From Ligula intestinalis (lineage: Eukaryota > Platyhelminthes > Cestoda > Diphyllobothriidea > Diphyllobothriidae), in assembly GCA_036362985.1 (NCBI GenBank), contig JAYGXS010000003.1, positions 68,401,880 through 68,465,879 on the forward strand: DNA of 64,000 nt, given 5' to 3'. Under the pieces are notes generated by a model. The model saw only the letters and a list, made by a program, of their open reading frames with translations. It did not search any database and was not told the origin of the DNA. The position numbers and the translations under genes are program-made. Below, piece by piece: positions 12,801-25,201 of this stretch. Each line of letters opens with the position of its first letter. Position 1 is the first letter of the stretch.

Positions 12801-13490
12801 TGAGTGTGTTTAAATCGCAGCTACGCACATCTGCAGAGATCTGAACATCGAGCAGTCTCCGGAACTGTAAGGTAAGCGAGTGGGACCCAACCCCAAATGC
12901 TTGCTGTAAAGTCGCCATTTCTTTTAGTCGGTCGTTTATCTGCATAGAGCTTAAGTGCTTCAGCGAGGGAATAAAAGTTAATAAGCTGGTTATCGGTGCA
13001 AAAAGCCATAAAATTTTATTCAGCATTGTGCAAGGCAATAAGATTTTTCAGATGTTTTGGTGCTGCAGCCAGGACTACACTTTTCTCACGTATAGGAATG
13101 AAGGCATTATGCATTCATAAAACCGCAAAAGAACGGAGTACATATAAATATTTTTAAAAGCGCGCTTTAAGTGTTCTAGAGCTGACAATCGATTTCTATA
13201 CCATCCAGAGCTTGCGGCCTGAGCAAATTACTCTACTCAAAGGCACTTAGTGTCTAAAAAGTGGTTGCATTAATGAACCGTTACCTATCGGCCTCACCTA
13301 GACCGCAAAAAATTAATTATTCTTATTGCTGCTAACTTTGTTTTTTTCCACAATGTTTGTTCTTATGCGTTTTGCTTTTTGCATTTTTTAACAAAAAACC
13401 CAACGCAGTCACATTATGTCCATTTCCACCTCAACAAAATCAATGCAAATCTTATTTATGATAAAGTAACGCTCTTTTAACTAATGCGCG
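6813..13490. other. Long stretch without recognisable genes or shared repeats
   Basis: ORFs here (60-116 codons, for example 6770-7120 and 12727-13038 on the minus strand) show no motifs and lie within chance expectation. Minor features are a C10 run near 9475 and a GCATGCATGCATG alternating palindrome near 9917. Around 12200-12400 base composition turns GC-richer, without coding evidence. A weak minus-strand GGAAACGTCAG lies near 8080. Confidence 0.5.
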
Positions 13491-13497
13491 TTAATAG

Positions 13498-13560
13498 TGA
13501 AAGTAGCGGGAGACTCGAACGGCCTCATAACCATCGGCTTTTAACCAAAGTCGAACCCTG
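13498..13560 (-). repeat. tRNA-like SINE head
   Basis: On the minus strand TTGGTTAAAAGCCGATGG (A-box-like) is followed, at roughly tRNA spacing, by CCGTTCGAGTCTCCCGC (B-box-like). The arms do not close into an intact cloverleaf. The minus-strand sequence beyond it lacks the hammerhead-like body seen at 18711, 36876 and 58966, so it may be another SINE or a truncated one. Confidence 0.5.
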
Positions 13561-16500
13561 GGCCTGGATGATGTGGGAGTCCGGGGCAGACTTTTTGCTA
13601 CCAACACCCTTCTCAGTATCGATATTCACTGTGAGGGGTTATGACCTTGCAACTTAATTGCAGTGTGTGACTTGGACCTCAACAACATAAACCGGGTCCT
13701 AAAAGTAAATTCTCCGGTTATGTGCTGCGGTGTGACTCACTGTCACCTACTACCGAACTTGAACTTACCAGCCAATTCTTCCTGTGAAAGCTCCTGATGG
13801 GGCTGCAAGGCAAAAGGAGGTGTCAAAAGAATCAAAGAAGTTAACTTGGTCAGTGGGACCTGAATATTATTCGCCAAGACCTTCTGATTTGTACTCGAAT
13901 CTAGCATGAGATACGGAGTTATTCGTACAGGGGTACTTGCTGTAATTATTCAGGATAACGGGCATTTCATGCAACATTCCAAAATTGGTCAATTTCTGAC
14001 GATCGCTCAAAAAACAGTAGTAAGTAGAAATGTAATATCGGTTATCCTGCAGTTTAAGCTCAAGTCATTTCGAAAACAACCGATTTATACTCTTTGCTTC
14101 TTTTCCAGTGCTAAGTAGACCAAAACTTTGCACACAACTACACCCTTGGACTCCATTTGGTTGCCCCTAATCCTAAGTTAAAATAAAGTTCTTTATTTAA
14201 TCCACTTGGTCTTTATTGAAATAGTTTTTTTGGGATATTAAGCATGTGCACCGGGCTATGTGGTTGACTTTGTTCAAAATTAACGCTTTTTACCTTCTAT
14301 TCATTAAATTTTACCTTAAATACAAACAGGACATAGGACTGAATGCCTGTTAGTTTCGTCCCGCCTAAAAGATTGTGCTTTTTGTGTGTGGATATCATTA
14401 CAAGTTTTAAGAAATATTTCAAAAATGCGGGTATCTGCATTTCATACAGGAATAGGGCGCTAATATGTGATATACCTTTGCAGCTGCGTTGCCTGCAAGC
14501 TATTTGACTGGAGACAATACCAGTATAGATACTTTACCACCAGTAGTTTTGTGTTTATATTTACTTGAAGCCCTGGAATAATAGACAATTTTCTTATGAC
14601 TTGAATGTATGGCATGCCATGCAGGAAAAACCTTAGCTTCCAAATTTACTTAGTCAATAACCTACCCCATAAACGGAATTTAAATGCTCTTTTTATTTGC
14701 TATCTGGTGGGGTAGTAAAACGGAAGAGATCAGTTTGGGGCAGAGTAAATAATGCCTTATTTCCCATAAAATGGTTATTTAATCTTTTTTTAAATTACAA
14801 CTTAAACTAGCCTGTTTGAAACGCATTCGTGTTAATTAGAAAGTGCTTCTGGACCCTGATATAAGCAAGGCTTGCATAGCAGTAATGAAAATTAGTTTGT
14901 ATAGCAAAATATGTAATTTAGACAAAGCGGACACCAGAATATATTTTGAATTCTGAAGACCGACCGAACCACTAATCACCAAGATTTTCACTGTGTACCC
15001 TTCCAGAATGTCCGCGTCTATTTAAATTAAATGGTGCACGATTTTTTTTCCTTTACTAGCTTATCGCGAACCTGCTTAAGCAGGAAGCGTCAAAAGTTCA
15101 CACGAGTGTCAAGCCTTGTTCTAGTGCCTCTACATTAGAGGGGCATATGAACCTCAATGGTTCTACCGTCTTCCCTGCAGACAAAATTTGCAGACTGTTT
15201 ATTTTTTCTACAGTGTACTTCACTCAGTGATATATTTGCGAATTTTTGGTAAGTAAGATTGCATTTAAACCCTTCAGAACGGATATTTTGAAAAGTACCT
15301 TGTTGTATAAGGAGACACAAAATGAATTGAAAAAATCTAAATCTGTTCGCAGCTGGAGCACTTCCTTGCGCAAGTATTTTGCACGAAGCTTTTAACCTAT
15401 TCATATGTGTCTGAAGTTCACTAGCACCCTCACTAGGGACGATTTTTGGATTGTATCGGTATCTTTTGTTCCCAAAGAAAGTTGACAAAGTATACAAAAT
15501 GCATCATCTTCTTTCATAACAACACGGGGCATTCTCGGAAAACTCGGTCTTGGTCATCTTGAGCCAGTTTTTCAACTCGATGGAACAATCAACAAAGACT
15601 TTTTAGCAAATTATCGCGAAAACAGTATTCGCAGCGCAAGGAGAAATTGGACTGCGACGAAGTTCTGACCACCTCCGCTCTCTGTACTGAATGCATATTT
15701 TAAGTAAAATAGCACCCAAGATTCTTGTATGACAGCTAAAATAGAATGGCATTTTGATGGCATAAGTAGCTCCAAAACAGTCTGACAGGCAGGAGCGTCC
15801 CACTTTGGCTTACCTATAGGAAGAAAGTACAAAATACGAACTACATACTACGCCGTTAAAACCAAATCTTTTTTATGTTTTATAGGGAAGAATAAAGCTC
15901 TCAGTAGCATTCAAAATAATGGACCATCACGAGGAGTGGAGTTGAAATATGGGAGGTATGTACCATTAGAACTATCAATGTGCCGTGTTGATCTGGGAAT
16001 AGTTCTGAAAATGAGAGTCAGTCTCCACAACTGGATGCATAAAAAGTGATATTTTACTCCTCGAGCTGTTAAAACGCCTACAATACTGGGAAATTTTTAT
16101 TGCATATTTATTCATTTCACTCAAGTAAATGGCACTTAGTTTGACAGGCCCTAATGAAAATGCGTTGAATGTGTAAACATTCCAAAGACCATATATGAGC
16201 GTATTTTTCCCTTAATAGTTCAAGTTATTGAGTTTTATATTTTATTCTAATATATATTGAGGGAATATTACTTTAACTATGCAAAATGTGTCCCAAGGCA
16301 AGTTTTGATTCCACTGGGACAGCAAAACTTTGTCTCCCCAAAGAAAAATATGTTATTCTTGTCAATATTCAGGAGTCAAAATTTAGTCAAAATTCTGATT
16401 AATGAAGTGATTGTACAATAGCTCATTGTTCAAATCCATTGCTAATGAATATCCCGAAGACCGCCAACGAAATGTGGTATTTTCAAAAAATGTGGGGAGA

Positions 16501-17834
16501 GCTGTGCTGAAAGACATTTAGATGAGAACTGTTATTAGAACGAGTGTGAGTTGGATGTGTTTAGGCAAGTTACATTTAGAGAAGAATACATTTTTCCAAA
16601 CAATGTAGGTGAAAGTTTAACTAATTAAAAGAGCTTCTTTGCTCAAAATGATTCATGAAAAGAGAGATGTAGCTGATAGTGTGTTGCACTGAAAAGTATG
16701 ATATTGCTTTGCATTTGTCTCAGGAACATTAAAAATCTCCTTCATTTTAAGCGAAAGAAAAATTATTCATTAGCATTGCAGGCTTATACAAAATAACCTC
16801 TGTTGTTTGCTTGACCTATGGAACCTAAGCCGACATTATGAAGAAGGCTTTTAGATAGGAAGTACTAGTTCATTGCGGTTGGCCTAGTGATTATAATGCA
16901 CCATAATCTCAAATAAATTCAGCCAGAATGCCGGTGTTTTCATGTTTCTTAACAGCCACTTCCACCAGCAGCAATTGGCAGCGTAAGCGACAGAATTTTA
17001 TTGGATATTTTTCGCCTCCATAGAAGTTTTTTCTAATGAAAACAGAAAAATTGTACAAAGTGTAGTTTTTTAGCTCATTTGCTAGACAAGATTTCTAACA
17101 AAATTCGAAAGCTCTATAATAGTATCTAAATATGCAATAATATTTCTGAACAATAAATACAATTTTCGTGATAATACAGAGGAGTATATTGCTTATTTTT
17201 CGTGGAACATGTATAGCCCGTGAACTGGCGAACTTAAACAGCGATATAACGGCAGTAAGGATTCAGAATTATTTGGATATTTGAAAAAAATTTTAATTTA
17301 AGGCTTTTTTTCTTCAAATAACATATTTTTAGATGGCCGAACTTGCTGCAAAATGATTGTAATGTTTTAGTGCATGGTATCTGCGATATAAATTTCAATT
17401 TGCACAGTCATAAAATATATTTTTAAAAAGTCAGATTACTCCTGTATTCAAATTTACGAAATGTGGCTGTTGCAGATGGCATAAAATTACTGCTTTCTAG
17501 AGATGCCATTCTTTTGCAACTGAAACAGGTTTAAAGTAAATTGCACGAAGATTAATGTTGCAACCACGCTTGAGTACTCCTTTATAATTAAAAAGACGTT
17601 TCATCCTTAATAGTAATATGACTCCCAGGCTTTAAGTCAGAAAAATGAAGAGCAATTACCAGGAGGGATTTATTATTTGTCTGATATTTCAGTATTTTGG
17701 GTAACAATTCATGAGATATGTAGCAAAATGGAGTTTTTTTATTTTAAATACGAAATTATTGTGCAGGCACATAAATTTTTATCTAAGGCTTCGTAGACTC
17801 AAAATCCTTTCTGGCACGTCACCCTAGTTAAAAA
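13561..17834. other. No confident feature; AT-rich
   Basis: The longest ORF is 120 codons on the minus strand (15497-15135), with a neighbouring 73-codon minus ORF (15832-15611). Neither shows a recognised domain, and one ORF of this size is expected by chance in AT-rich DNA of this length. No structure shared with the rest of the window was found between 16000 and 17800. Confidence 0.4.
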
Positions 17835-18107
17835 CTAAACACTTTTTTCGTTCCAAAACGCTTTGTGATAAATCAGCCCATGAAAGTAGCCACCATTATC
17901 TGGACCTCTTATTCGACTATACTCGATAATATTCGTGCTCAATCTTTGTGTAAGTAAACCTCCCACTTCGATATTGCTTCCTGTTATAATTGAAAAGAGG
18001 CCTTTCTGTCCTCCTGAAAGTTCTCTAAGAATAGCACTTGCTTCCTTGCCAGCAGCATTGCTTTTCCTTGGTGGTCTGAGTGCCGTGCAGGAGGTTCGCT
18101 CTCTCAT
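17835..18107 (-). CDS. Unassigned 90-codon ORF, possible exon
   Basis: The 90-residue reading is richer in Gly/Ser/Arg than the surrounding AT-rich ORFs and contains LRELSGGQKGLFSIITGSN. A TTCAG acceptor-like site lies just upstream on the minus strand, but an in-frame stop separates it from the first Met. I do not recognise a family. LSGGQK resembles ABC/SMC signature motifs, yet the flanking residues do not. The opposite strand also has a 64-codon ORF here, so the openness may come from local composition. Treat as a candidate only. Confidence 0.15.
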   Translation of the reverse strand: MRERTSCTALRPPRKSNAAGKEASAILRELSGGQKGLFSIITGSNIEVGGLLTQRLSTNIIEYSRIRGPDNGGYFHGLIYHKAFWNEKSV

Positions 18108-18710
18108 AAAATGTCAACCGAAATTCTGAATCATGCTTTCGTTATAAAAGATTACACAACTAGGGTTTTCATGTTTATCAACATGTAGTATAATTTATAC
18201 ACACCTCTGTCTTTTGTAAATGCAGGATTTTTAAAATGTTCCTGTTTCACTACCTGAAAAAACCACATTTCTTAAAACATGAATACTTTAACAGTGTGTT
18301 TTTTACTCATTAATTTTCGATGCCCTTAAACATTCGAATATATTTTCTAGAAAAACAATTTACGCAAATATTCTTTCTTGTTCTCAATTTTTAGTAGATG
18401 ACATTTTCTTTAAAGGTCCTACCTTAAGAACCTGTATCGTTCAATTTTTAAGAAAGTTTTAATCATTGGATTTTTAAAACCGTCGAATGTCTATCTATAG
18501 ACTATACTGTGTCTGCATTTGTGGATGCAACTTCTAACTTAATTAACACATCCCTGCCTTATAGCACAGAGAAATGTTTAATATGAAAAATAATGTCGAA
18601 CATATTATGTTCGCTGATCTAGTGATGGAACAGGCACGTTCCGGTTTTGCCCGTGCAAACAGTTGCATAGCGAATAGTAGGGTAGGGTAGAGCATAGTTG
18701 ACAAAGTCAA

Positions 18711-18845
18711 GGGAGAGCACAATGGCCATTTCTGGCTAATTAGCCATTATCAGCCAGTCATGCCCAATCCCACCTGCGGATCATGCGGGATTGGAACCTG
18801 TGACTTTGGCCAGGCAGCGCAAAGCTCTACCACTGACCCAATAAA
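18711..18845 (-). mobile_element. tRNA-derived SINE F1 with hammerhead-like body
   Basis: On the minus strand, GTCAGTGGTAGAGC (A box) and AGGTTCCAATCCCGC (B box) form a pol III-type head at about 18790-18840. The body follows with TGACTGG, CTGATAA (18753-18747), stem TGGCT/AGCCA with loop AATT, GAAA (18732-18729), then the palindrome TGGCCA and TT. It is collinear with the copies at 36876 and 58966. The SINE abuts TIR element E3 exactly where that element's left end should be. Confidence 0.7.
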
Positions 18846-18849
18846 TAAT

Positions 18850-19956
18850 AATAAACTATCTAAAGTGAACTTAAACTTTGAAGGAACTGTTAAAAATGTT
18901 ATAAGTTTGTTAAAAAGCACCAACTTTTCAAAAAGAGCTCAAATTCCAAAACACAAAAAATCGCTGTAACTCTGACCAATACATTTAAATGGAACTGTCA
19001 ATTCAACTTGCAAAAAATACATTTTATAGTATAAGAACCTTTATTTAACCAACCGTTCTAATAACTGTTTGTGTTTTGTCAGATTGACTTTTAAATTTCA
19101 GCGAATGCTATATGATTTTCGTGTTTTAATGTTTTTTTACAAATTAAGATTCTATTCGATTTGTTGATCAAAAACTTAAAAATATGAAATTTGTTTCGAG
19201 AATTTACTAGAAAAATGAGTCTCTGAATGATGTTTCTTTTGAAGACCGCGATTTGGACCATACCTCTATAGTCACCCAGCCATGAGAATTCATTGCTGAG
19301 GAAAATGAATGTCCACAACAAGATTCGGTAATGAATATGCCTTAGATCCATTTAACAATTGTATGATAAGTTACCCTCTTAAAAACCGAACTACCAAGAT
19401 ATTCAGACGATGAATGTCTGCGGAAGTTATCTTCTTCAAGGAAAAGTTGAACTCAAATTTGGAAACTTCGACCGGTCTCTACTGAAAATGAAATCTCACT
19501 TTTCTGTTATATTCGAGTGTCTTACACCAGATATGGTTATTTTTAAGCCTTCACCTAATATTACAAAACCAGCAAGCAGTGGCCAAATCTATGCGACGAT
19601 TAAGCAAAAAACACTAAGTCTTCTGGCAGTTCTATTTCTGAATTATGCAAAAAAGTTATTTTGCCAAGTGCTTCAACTATAATGAAGATTTTTTCAGCGT
19701 ACATCTCCATGGTAAATATATTATTTTCTAAACGGTCCCGAAACCCCAGTGTTGTAAAACAGAGTATAGTTAGACAATCTTATTATTGCGTATTTTGCCA
19801 AAAGCTGTAGAATTTGGCAAAATAATTTCAACTTCAATCCGTTCTTTGTTTCAGAAAAACAATTCGATTCCTCACACTTGCTTTGATCCAAGTTTTTTGA
19901 CCTATGGTCAGGTTGCTCAGTTTCAAATGGAACATTTTTCGAACATTTCTTGCTTC
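18850..19956 (+). mobile_element. TIR family E, copy E3 (both ends lost)
   Basis: 18850-18995 aligns with 20050-20195 of E1; both carry a GCTGTAAC--GACCAATA-ATTTAAAT block. About 19837-19890 (TTTGTTTCAGAAAAACAATTC) aligns with 20216 in E1 and with 26305 in E2. The left end is replaced by SINE F1 and the right end is cut by E1. Between the two shared blocks lie about 840 bp absent from E1. ORFs inside (86, 90 and 87 codons) are not recognised. Confidence 0.5.
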
Positions 19957-20608
19957 CAGTACGGCGGGAAAGTCACGCAAAATGCAAAAATTTGCGATAG
20001 ATTGATAATCATTCGTAAACGGGCATTAAATCATGGGCGAAAACTTTGAAATAATAATGAATAACCTTAGCAAAGTTGACACTTGATAGAAATACAAAGG
20101 TACTCAGAGTTTTAAAGGAAAATAAAACTTTCGTAACACTACTTAAGTTCCACAGTCGTCTAAAAATTGCTGTAACGTAGACCAATAAATTTAAATATTT
20201 TTAAAACTGTAATTGTTCCTTGTTTCGGAAAATAAGTTTGATTAGTAAAACTTGCATTCACCTGCATTTGATCAACTTCAAACTAATTTTTTTGGATTCT
20301 GTAAGCGATACCTTTAAATTTATCCTACATGTCTTTAACTTCTCTCATAGCCCGAGGCACAGAAAGTAATGGTTGAGTTTTGTCCCCTTAAATTGTATCG
20401 AAAATTTGTTTAATATGAGGCTGCCTCCGATTTCGTCAAAATTAATTAATATTGCCCTTAAACACAATGTACTAAATAGGTAGTTTTCCTTACCATATGC
20501 TTCTCAGGATTAAATTCAATCATTAAATCAAAATAACATAACGCAGTTTATGCTAAACTGCCAAGTCCAATTTCGATGATAACTTTGCATTAACGCCTTG
20601 CCGTACTG
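19957..20608 (+). mobile_element. TIR family E, copy E1 (652 bp)
   Basis: Left end CAGTACGGCGGGAAAGTCA and right end CCTTGCCGTACTG are inverted relatives, and TA follows the right end. The left end continues with CACGCAAAATGC and a TTGATAATCATTCG block also found in families D and E2, tying it to a Tc1/mariner-like TIR group. The 3' 200 bp (GGCTGCCTCC to TTTGCAT) align well with 26508-26672 in E2. No transposase is visible, so it is non-autonomous. Confidence 0.65.
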
Positions 20609-22738
20609 TATACTGGTTATTTTTTCTAGCGTACTGCATAAAATCAAAAGTTTTTGTCCTGTTATATTAAATAGCATGGGAAATATCTTGAACAGCCCCC
20701 CATCCTCTCATTTTGTTTAAATCCTCTCTGCTTCCTTTCAGTACCCCACATTGAACATGCAGGTGGCCTAAGTAAAAGCTGTTCTTAGCCTCAAATTTGC
20801 CCGACGTATCAAAATAATAAGACCAAACTGTTCACTCATATTTCTATCCCAATATTGCATGAGTCAGGTCATCTTTTGTAGTTTTCTCTGGCCACCGAAA
20901 AAGTATTATTTCAAAAACCACCACCATAAGATTACTAGCATATCTTGAGATCATGCTGCCTGATCTACAGTTCAACCATTGTATACGACGAGGTCCTCTG
21001 TTTGCACCACTGCAAGTGGCACAGAGGGACAGACGTGCGCCTAAATGCCTTTCTAATGAGAGTAGACTTGAACTAAATCTAACGCACTCTATTCCTCAAC
21101 CTCGCCTAGGGCCAGTGTCATGACCAAGACAAGAATACCAGACGCGGGGAAGGTCGGAGGTGGTTGACGCGACTGGCGCCCCCCCCCCCAAGCATGCCAT
21201 CACATCTGGTTCGGATCCAACGCACCAGGAAGGCCATAAAGGTCATATTAAGGGGGACCCATTACAGCCTGACTTGCAGTCTGCCAGCCGGCCACTCGGC
21301 ACTCGACTGCGCAAGGAGTCATTCCGTCAGTTGGCAACCTTCCACGCTACGGCTCTTGGCGCACTATGATAACTTCAAGCGCATCGAATTGTTTATAGTT
21401 AGGAAAGAAATGCGCTGAGCTGGCCACCTTGCCTTCTGTTCCCATTCATAGGCCCCAGCCACTGTCCGAGCTAGGCAGTGGGATATGCTGCGGAGAATGG
21501 ATATGGCTACTGATATATCTAATGGTTCAAATCACAGCTCTTGCTGCGGTCTTGTAACTTAGATGACTAGAACTTCGGCTGTACTAAGGCCTTTCCTTGT
21601 TGTCATGAGTCTGAATTTAACTGAGGTCACCGAGTTTTTCAAACCTGTTCTAGCTGAAGTGAATATCTATTGTCTACGTCCGCACTTGCACGGACTGGTC
21701 TCCCGTGTTAGGAGCTCAAACTAACCAAATGCCAGCATAACCTTGCAGGCTGCTTTGAAGCGTCGTGCCCTGGCCGACCGCCGAAAATGATTCCTTTGTC
21801 AGTGCGGACTGCCTCAAGGTCATATGTTTTCATTGGTTACCACCTTCTGAGAACTGCCAACAAGGGTTCATTGTTCAGTGGAAGTGGCCTCAGGGTCTGG
21901 TGTCTTCGCTAGTGACCTGTCCCCATGAGATGACCTTAGACCGCTGGACCAGATATTCACTCACCCACACGTGCACACACGCACGCAAACCCAGGCGTGT
22001 GCCCAGCTAGTCGCAGTTCCTCAGGTGTCACCCTGTGGCCACTCAGCAGGTGACCTTATTTCAACGCACCAATCCTGTAACACTTGAACTCGCTTGATAA
22101 TCACTTATAAGCAGCTTTCTCGGCCCACACAGAGAATTGCACACGAACTGACAGAGACTTGCAGACACCGTGAGGCGTGACACCACAGCTGTCACCGTTA
22201 CAGCACCCCAAGACACAAGCACCAAGATTTCACATCCGACAAGTTGAGCGGCTCACATTTGTGAGAGCGCCCTGAGCTCATGTTAGGGCGGAAGTAAATA
22301 CAGCATGACTCTCAGATCACTACTTAGCCAATCCAAACAAGCACAAATTGAACTAACTGCGAGGTCATAGTGTAAGTGTTCGATGACAACCCCCTATGCC
22401 ACGTGGCTATGCACCTGGCGCGGCTTTCGAATTTGAGCCACCCATTATTTTGCCCTCCATTCACGTGGGAATTTGTTATCCTATACCATCTTCTCTATTT
22501 CTCTGCTTTTTTGCCTGCATTTATGATCATGAGGTCATATCTACAATACACTGCTACCTTTTTGAACGCACTAAAACAAGTTTATTTACCTACAACATTC
22601 CATAATGGCAATGTGTGTCAGATACTTTCAAGCTGCCGAATTTGCAATTCACCAACATCGAGAATTCTCCGTAGGATGACCACACGGAATAAGTACAGAT
22701 CAGGTTGGCAGTAAGGAAACAAACGTAAGCCTCTAAAT
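20609..22738. other. No assigned feature; GC-richer tract 21000-22400
   Basis: Composition rises compared with both flanks, with a C10-type run near 21180 and CA-rich stretches near 21960. ORFs of 69-112 codons (for example 22376-22714 plus) have no recognised domain. The tract sits upstream of the LINE endonuclease fragment and could be older retroelement sequence, but no protein motif supports that. Confidence 0.35.
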
Positions 22739-23065
22739 GCAATGACACTTCCAGGATTCATGTCGACAAATTTCAGATCCCTGTTTACCAAGAAATCGAG
22801 TTATTGACACTTATGCTGAAAAGAGAACACGGGAAGTCTGCAGTTATCTGCCTGCAAGAGACTTGGCTCAATAGTGATATTGAGTCGGAACTCATCACTC
22901 CAACGCAATTTGTGTGTTTTCGATCGGACAGAAAATCCTTATCGAGCAGCAGAAGTGGTGGAGTGGCTGTCTTTGTAAACCAGTAATGGTGCACAAATTG
23001 TAAGTCCTTGTTTTCTTTCGCTGAAAATTTCTGATGTTTAATCTTAAATAAAGCATGATTCTCTT
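22739..23065 (+). pseudogene. CR1-like LINE: endonuclease N-terminus joined to 3' tail
   Basis: The 22804-22986 frame reads LMLKREHGKSAVICLQETWL, the start of an apurinic-type (APE) LINE endonuclease with its catalytic Glu in CLQETWL. It ends in GGVAVFVNQ, the usual GG(V)A block, then a stop. A frameshift separates it from MSTNFRSLFTKKS just upstream (22760-22800). From about 23039 the sequence is AATCTTAAATAAAGCAT, the polyadenylation-type tail shared with the LINE copies at 51571, 53481 and 56203. The RT is absent, so this is a deleted copy. Confidence 0.75.
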
Positions 23066-23133
23066 CTTCTTCCGCATTGTGCTAGTCACAGGCTCGGATC
23101 ACACATGCAACAAGGGAGCCACACGGAGAAGGG

Positions 23134-24090
23134 GTGAGGATCATACTTGCCTCTCACCTGATGGGTGCTGAGCAAGGTGCCCAGTTTGAGCCTGCTCTTT
23201 TCAAAATCCTTCCCAAGCTTCTCGGTTGCACGCGCATTCGGACGACAGCCTACCACCCATTTGCCAATAGTATGGCTCAAGGCTGCCCTAAGTGCTGCGG
23301 ATACTCAAAAAAACTGCTCTAACAGCCTGTCCCTCGCACTCCTCGGCATTCGCGCGGCAGTGAAGTCGGATTTTGACTGCAATGCGGCCAAATTCTTTTT
23401 CGGCACTACATTTTGACTGCCAGGCGAGCTACTTACCCCAGTCTCTCTTGGTGACAAAAAAGACCCGTGATGATTTTGTGCACCGTTTGTGGCAATTCAT
23501 GCGCTCGCTTTCCCCCGTTCTACTCCGAAATCTGATGACCACATCTTATGCAGAAAAAAAGTTTGATCACCCGCGCCCATGTGTTCCTTCGAGATGATTG
23601 GGTGCACAAGCCGCTTGAATCACCGCACGAAGGATCTTGCCGCGTGCTCCCACGTAAAATCAATACCTGTCAGATGCTTCACGTTGATAAGGAGGACGTG
23701 AGCATCCATCATTGAGCGGCTGGAAGCTGCTGGCACAGTGGAGCCGACAGACCTGCCGCAGGAATAAAATTTTGCTAATCTCGTACACCATGTTCCTCCA
23801 TCTCGCGTGACTTTGCCTTCCCTACTCTCTTCCCCTTCTCCTCCCCTTCCCTTTATCTCATCGTCCCGCGTACCTCCTCTCCCTACCTGTCGACGGTATC
23901 CAATGGCAGCCACGATTTCCTCCACCGCAGTACGCACTTAACCCTCTCCAACTGTATCTTCTGCTTATGTCACTCGCAGTGGGCGTCAAGTTCACTGCCC
24001 TGGTCGTTTACTTGCGCATTTCTTCTGGACTTATGCATATTCCGGTCTCGGAGGGGATACTGCACCAAGATATCAGACTAATTGACCTTT
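23134..24090 (+). pseudogene. Ty3/gypsy retrotransposon integrase C-terminal remnant
   Basis: Reading across frames: GAQFEPALFKILPKLLGCTR then IRTTAYHPFANSMAQ (about 23170-23280) is the integrase core, with the conserved AYHPxANG-type block. It is followed by LKAALSAADTQKN and LALLGIRAAVKSDFDCNAA, FFFGTTF, a GELLTP-type segment, HRLWQFMRSLSPV and a VDRLEAA-type C-terminal domain near 23720. A TRSGRQVHCPGRL tail lies near 23970. This order is usual for Ty3/gypsy Pol of flukes and tapeworms (CsRn1-like). Several frameshifts show decay. LTRs were not identified next to it. The long minus-strand ORF 23620-23937 is a shadow. Confidence 0.85.
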
Positions 24091-25201
24091 GAAAACTTCT
24101 TCGCGTTCCCTCTACTGTACTGTTTGTTTTATCGTGATGTGTCAAACCGCGTGGCACTTGCGTGTTCGACAGTCAGGTTGTTGGGTATTTTGAATGGTAA
24201 CTTTATCCACCTACTGGTTTGTCGTACTGCTGTTCTCGCCTAGGTTTTGTAATATCTTGTTCGTGAGAACGCTATCATTCAAACACTGCCGAATCGGTTA
24301 ATAACCGTCGAAAAATGATGATAAAGTATGGTTTTATATTATCAGTAATGCCTGGGCGGCTTTCTACCGGACCGCCGTTTTAATTAGGAGACATTCACTC
24401 CCAAACAATCTAAAAATATTTTCTTATCTGAATGGTGTCTTAACACCCAAGCCACGTCACCGTACAAACTCTCGTACGATGAGAAAATTGATCAGCTCGG
24501 CAGCACGCCAAGCGTTCTGCCATCGATGGCCGGGACACTGCTCATTTGATTAAGTGTTCCCAAGAGGGCAGGGAGATTAATACTAGTATCTTTCGTTGGG
24601 TTAAAGAGGCCGCTAAATTCCAGGCACTTCACTTCGGTGAGTGGTGGACTCAAAACCAGACCATATGCTTACATGTGGGCCCTTCAAACTTTATTTTGAA
24701 AGAGAATTTAAGAGACTTAATGTTCCGGGCTGGTCAGGATAGCACAAAATTGAGGTTTTTGACAAACACCTTAAAGCTCTTTACCTTTAGGGAGACTATT
24801 GTGCTATTCCGGACGGCCTCCCGTCAGTTTGCTTTCTTTTAAGTTGTGTGTTCCGTTCAGGCTACGACTGTTTTCTTTCCTTGATGACCTCAATATTCAG
24901 AAAAAAATAGCAGTCGCTCCCGTTGTGGCTTTACCGGAACCTCAATAAAAAAGGCACTTGAAGGCCACAGTTTGTCTCAAATTAAGATCGAAATTAGAGT
25001 TAATACATCGTATTGGTCTTGAATGTGTTGATCGCTTAAGGTAATCTAAGTGCTTTCCTGTCAAAGACCTGTGTAAGCTTGATGTTCGGGCGATCATTAG
25101 CTTATTCTTCGTCCCACATGGAAGTGAATTTGGCTGTGCGAGTGAGAGTGATGTTCCGCAATGAGTCCTGAACATCCTTTGTGAGTTTTGGTAATTAGGT
25201 A
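24091..25201. other. No assigned feature
   Basis: A 98-codon plus ORF (24546-24842) and a 77-codon minus ORF (24942-25175) are present without recognised motifs. The former contains KFQALHFGEWW and no known domain signature. Confidence 0.3.

Noticed and set aside
12727..13038. 103-codon minus-strand ORF as coding exon
   Set aside because: No domain, no splice context, and length within random expectation.
15135..15497. 120-codon minus-strand ORF as a gene
   Set aside because: About one ORF of this length is expected by chance in 64 kb of AT-rich DNA; no recognisable motif.
23620..23937. 105-codon Arg/Gly-rich minus-strand ORF
   Set aside because: It is antisense to the gypsy integrase C-terminal region, which explains its composition.
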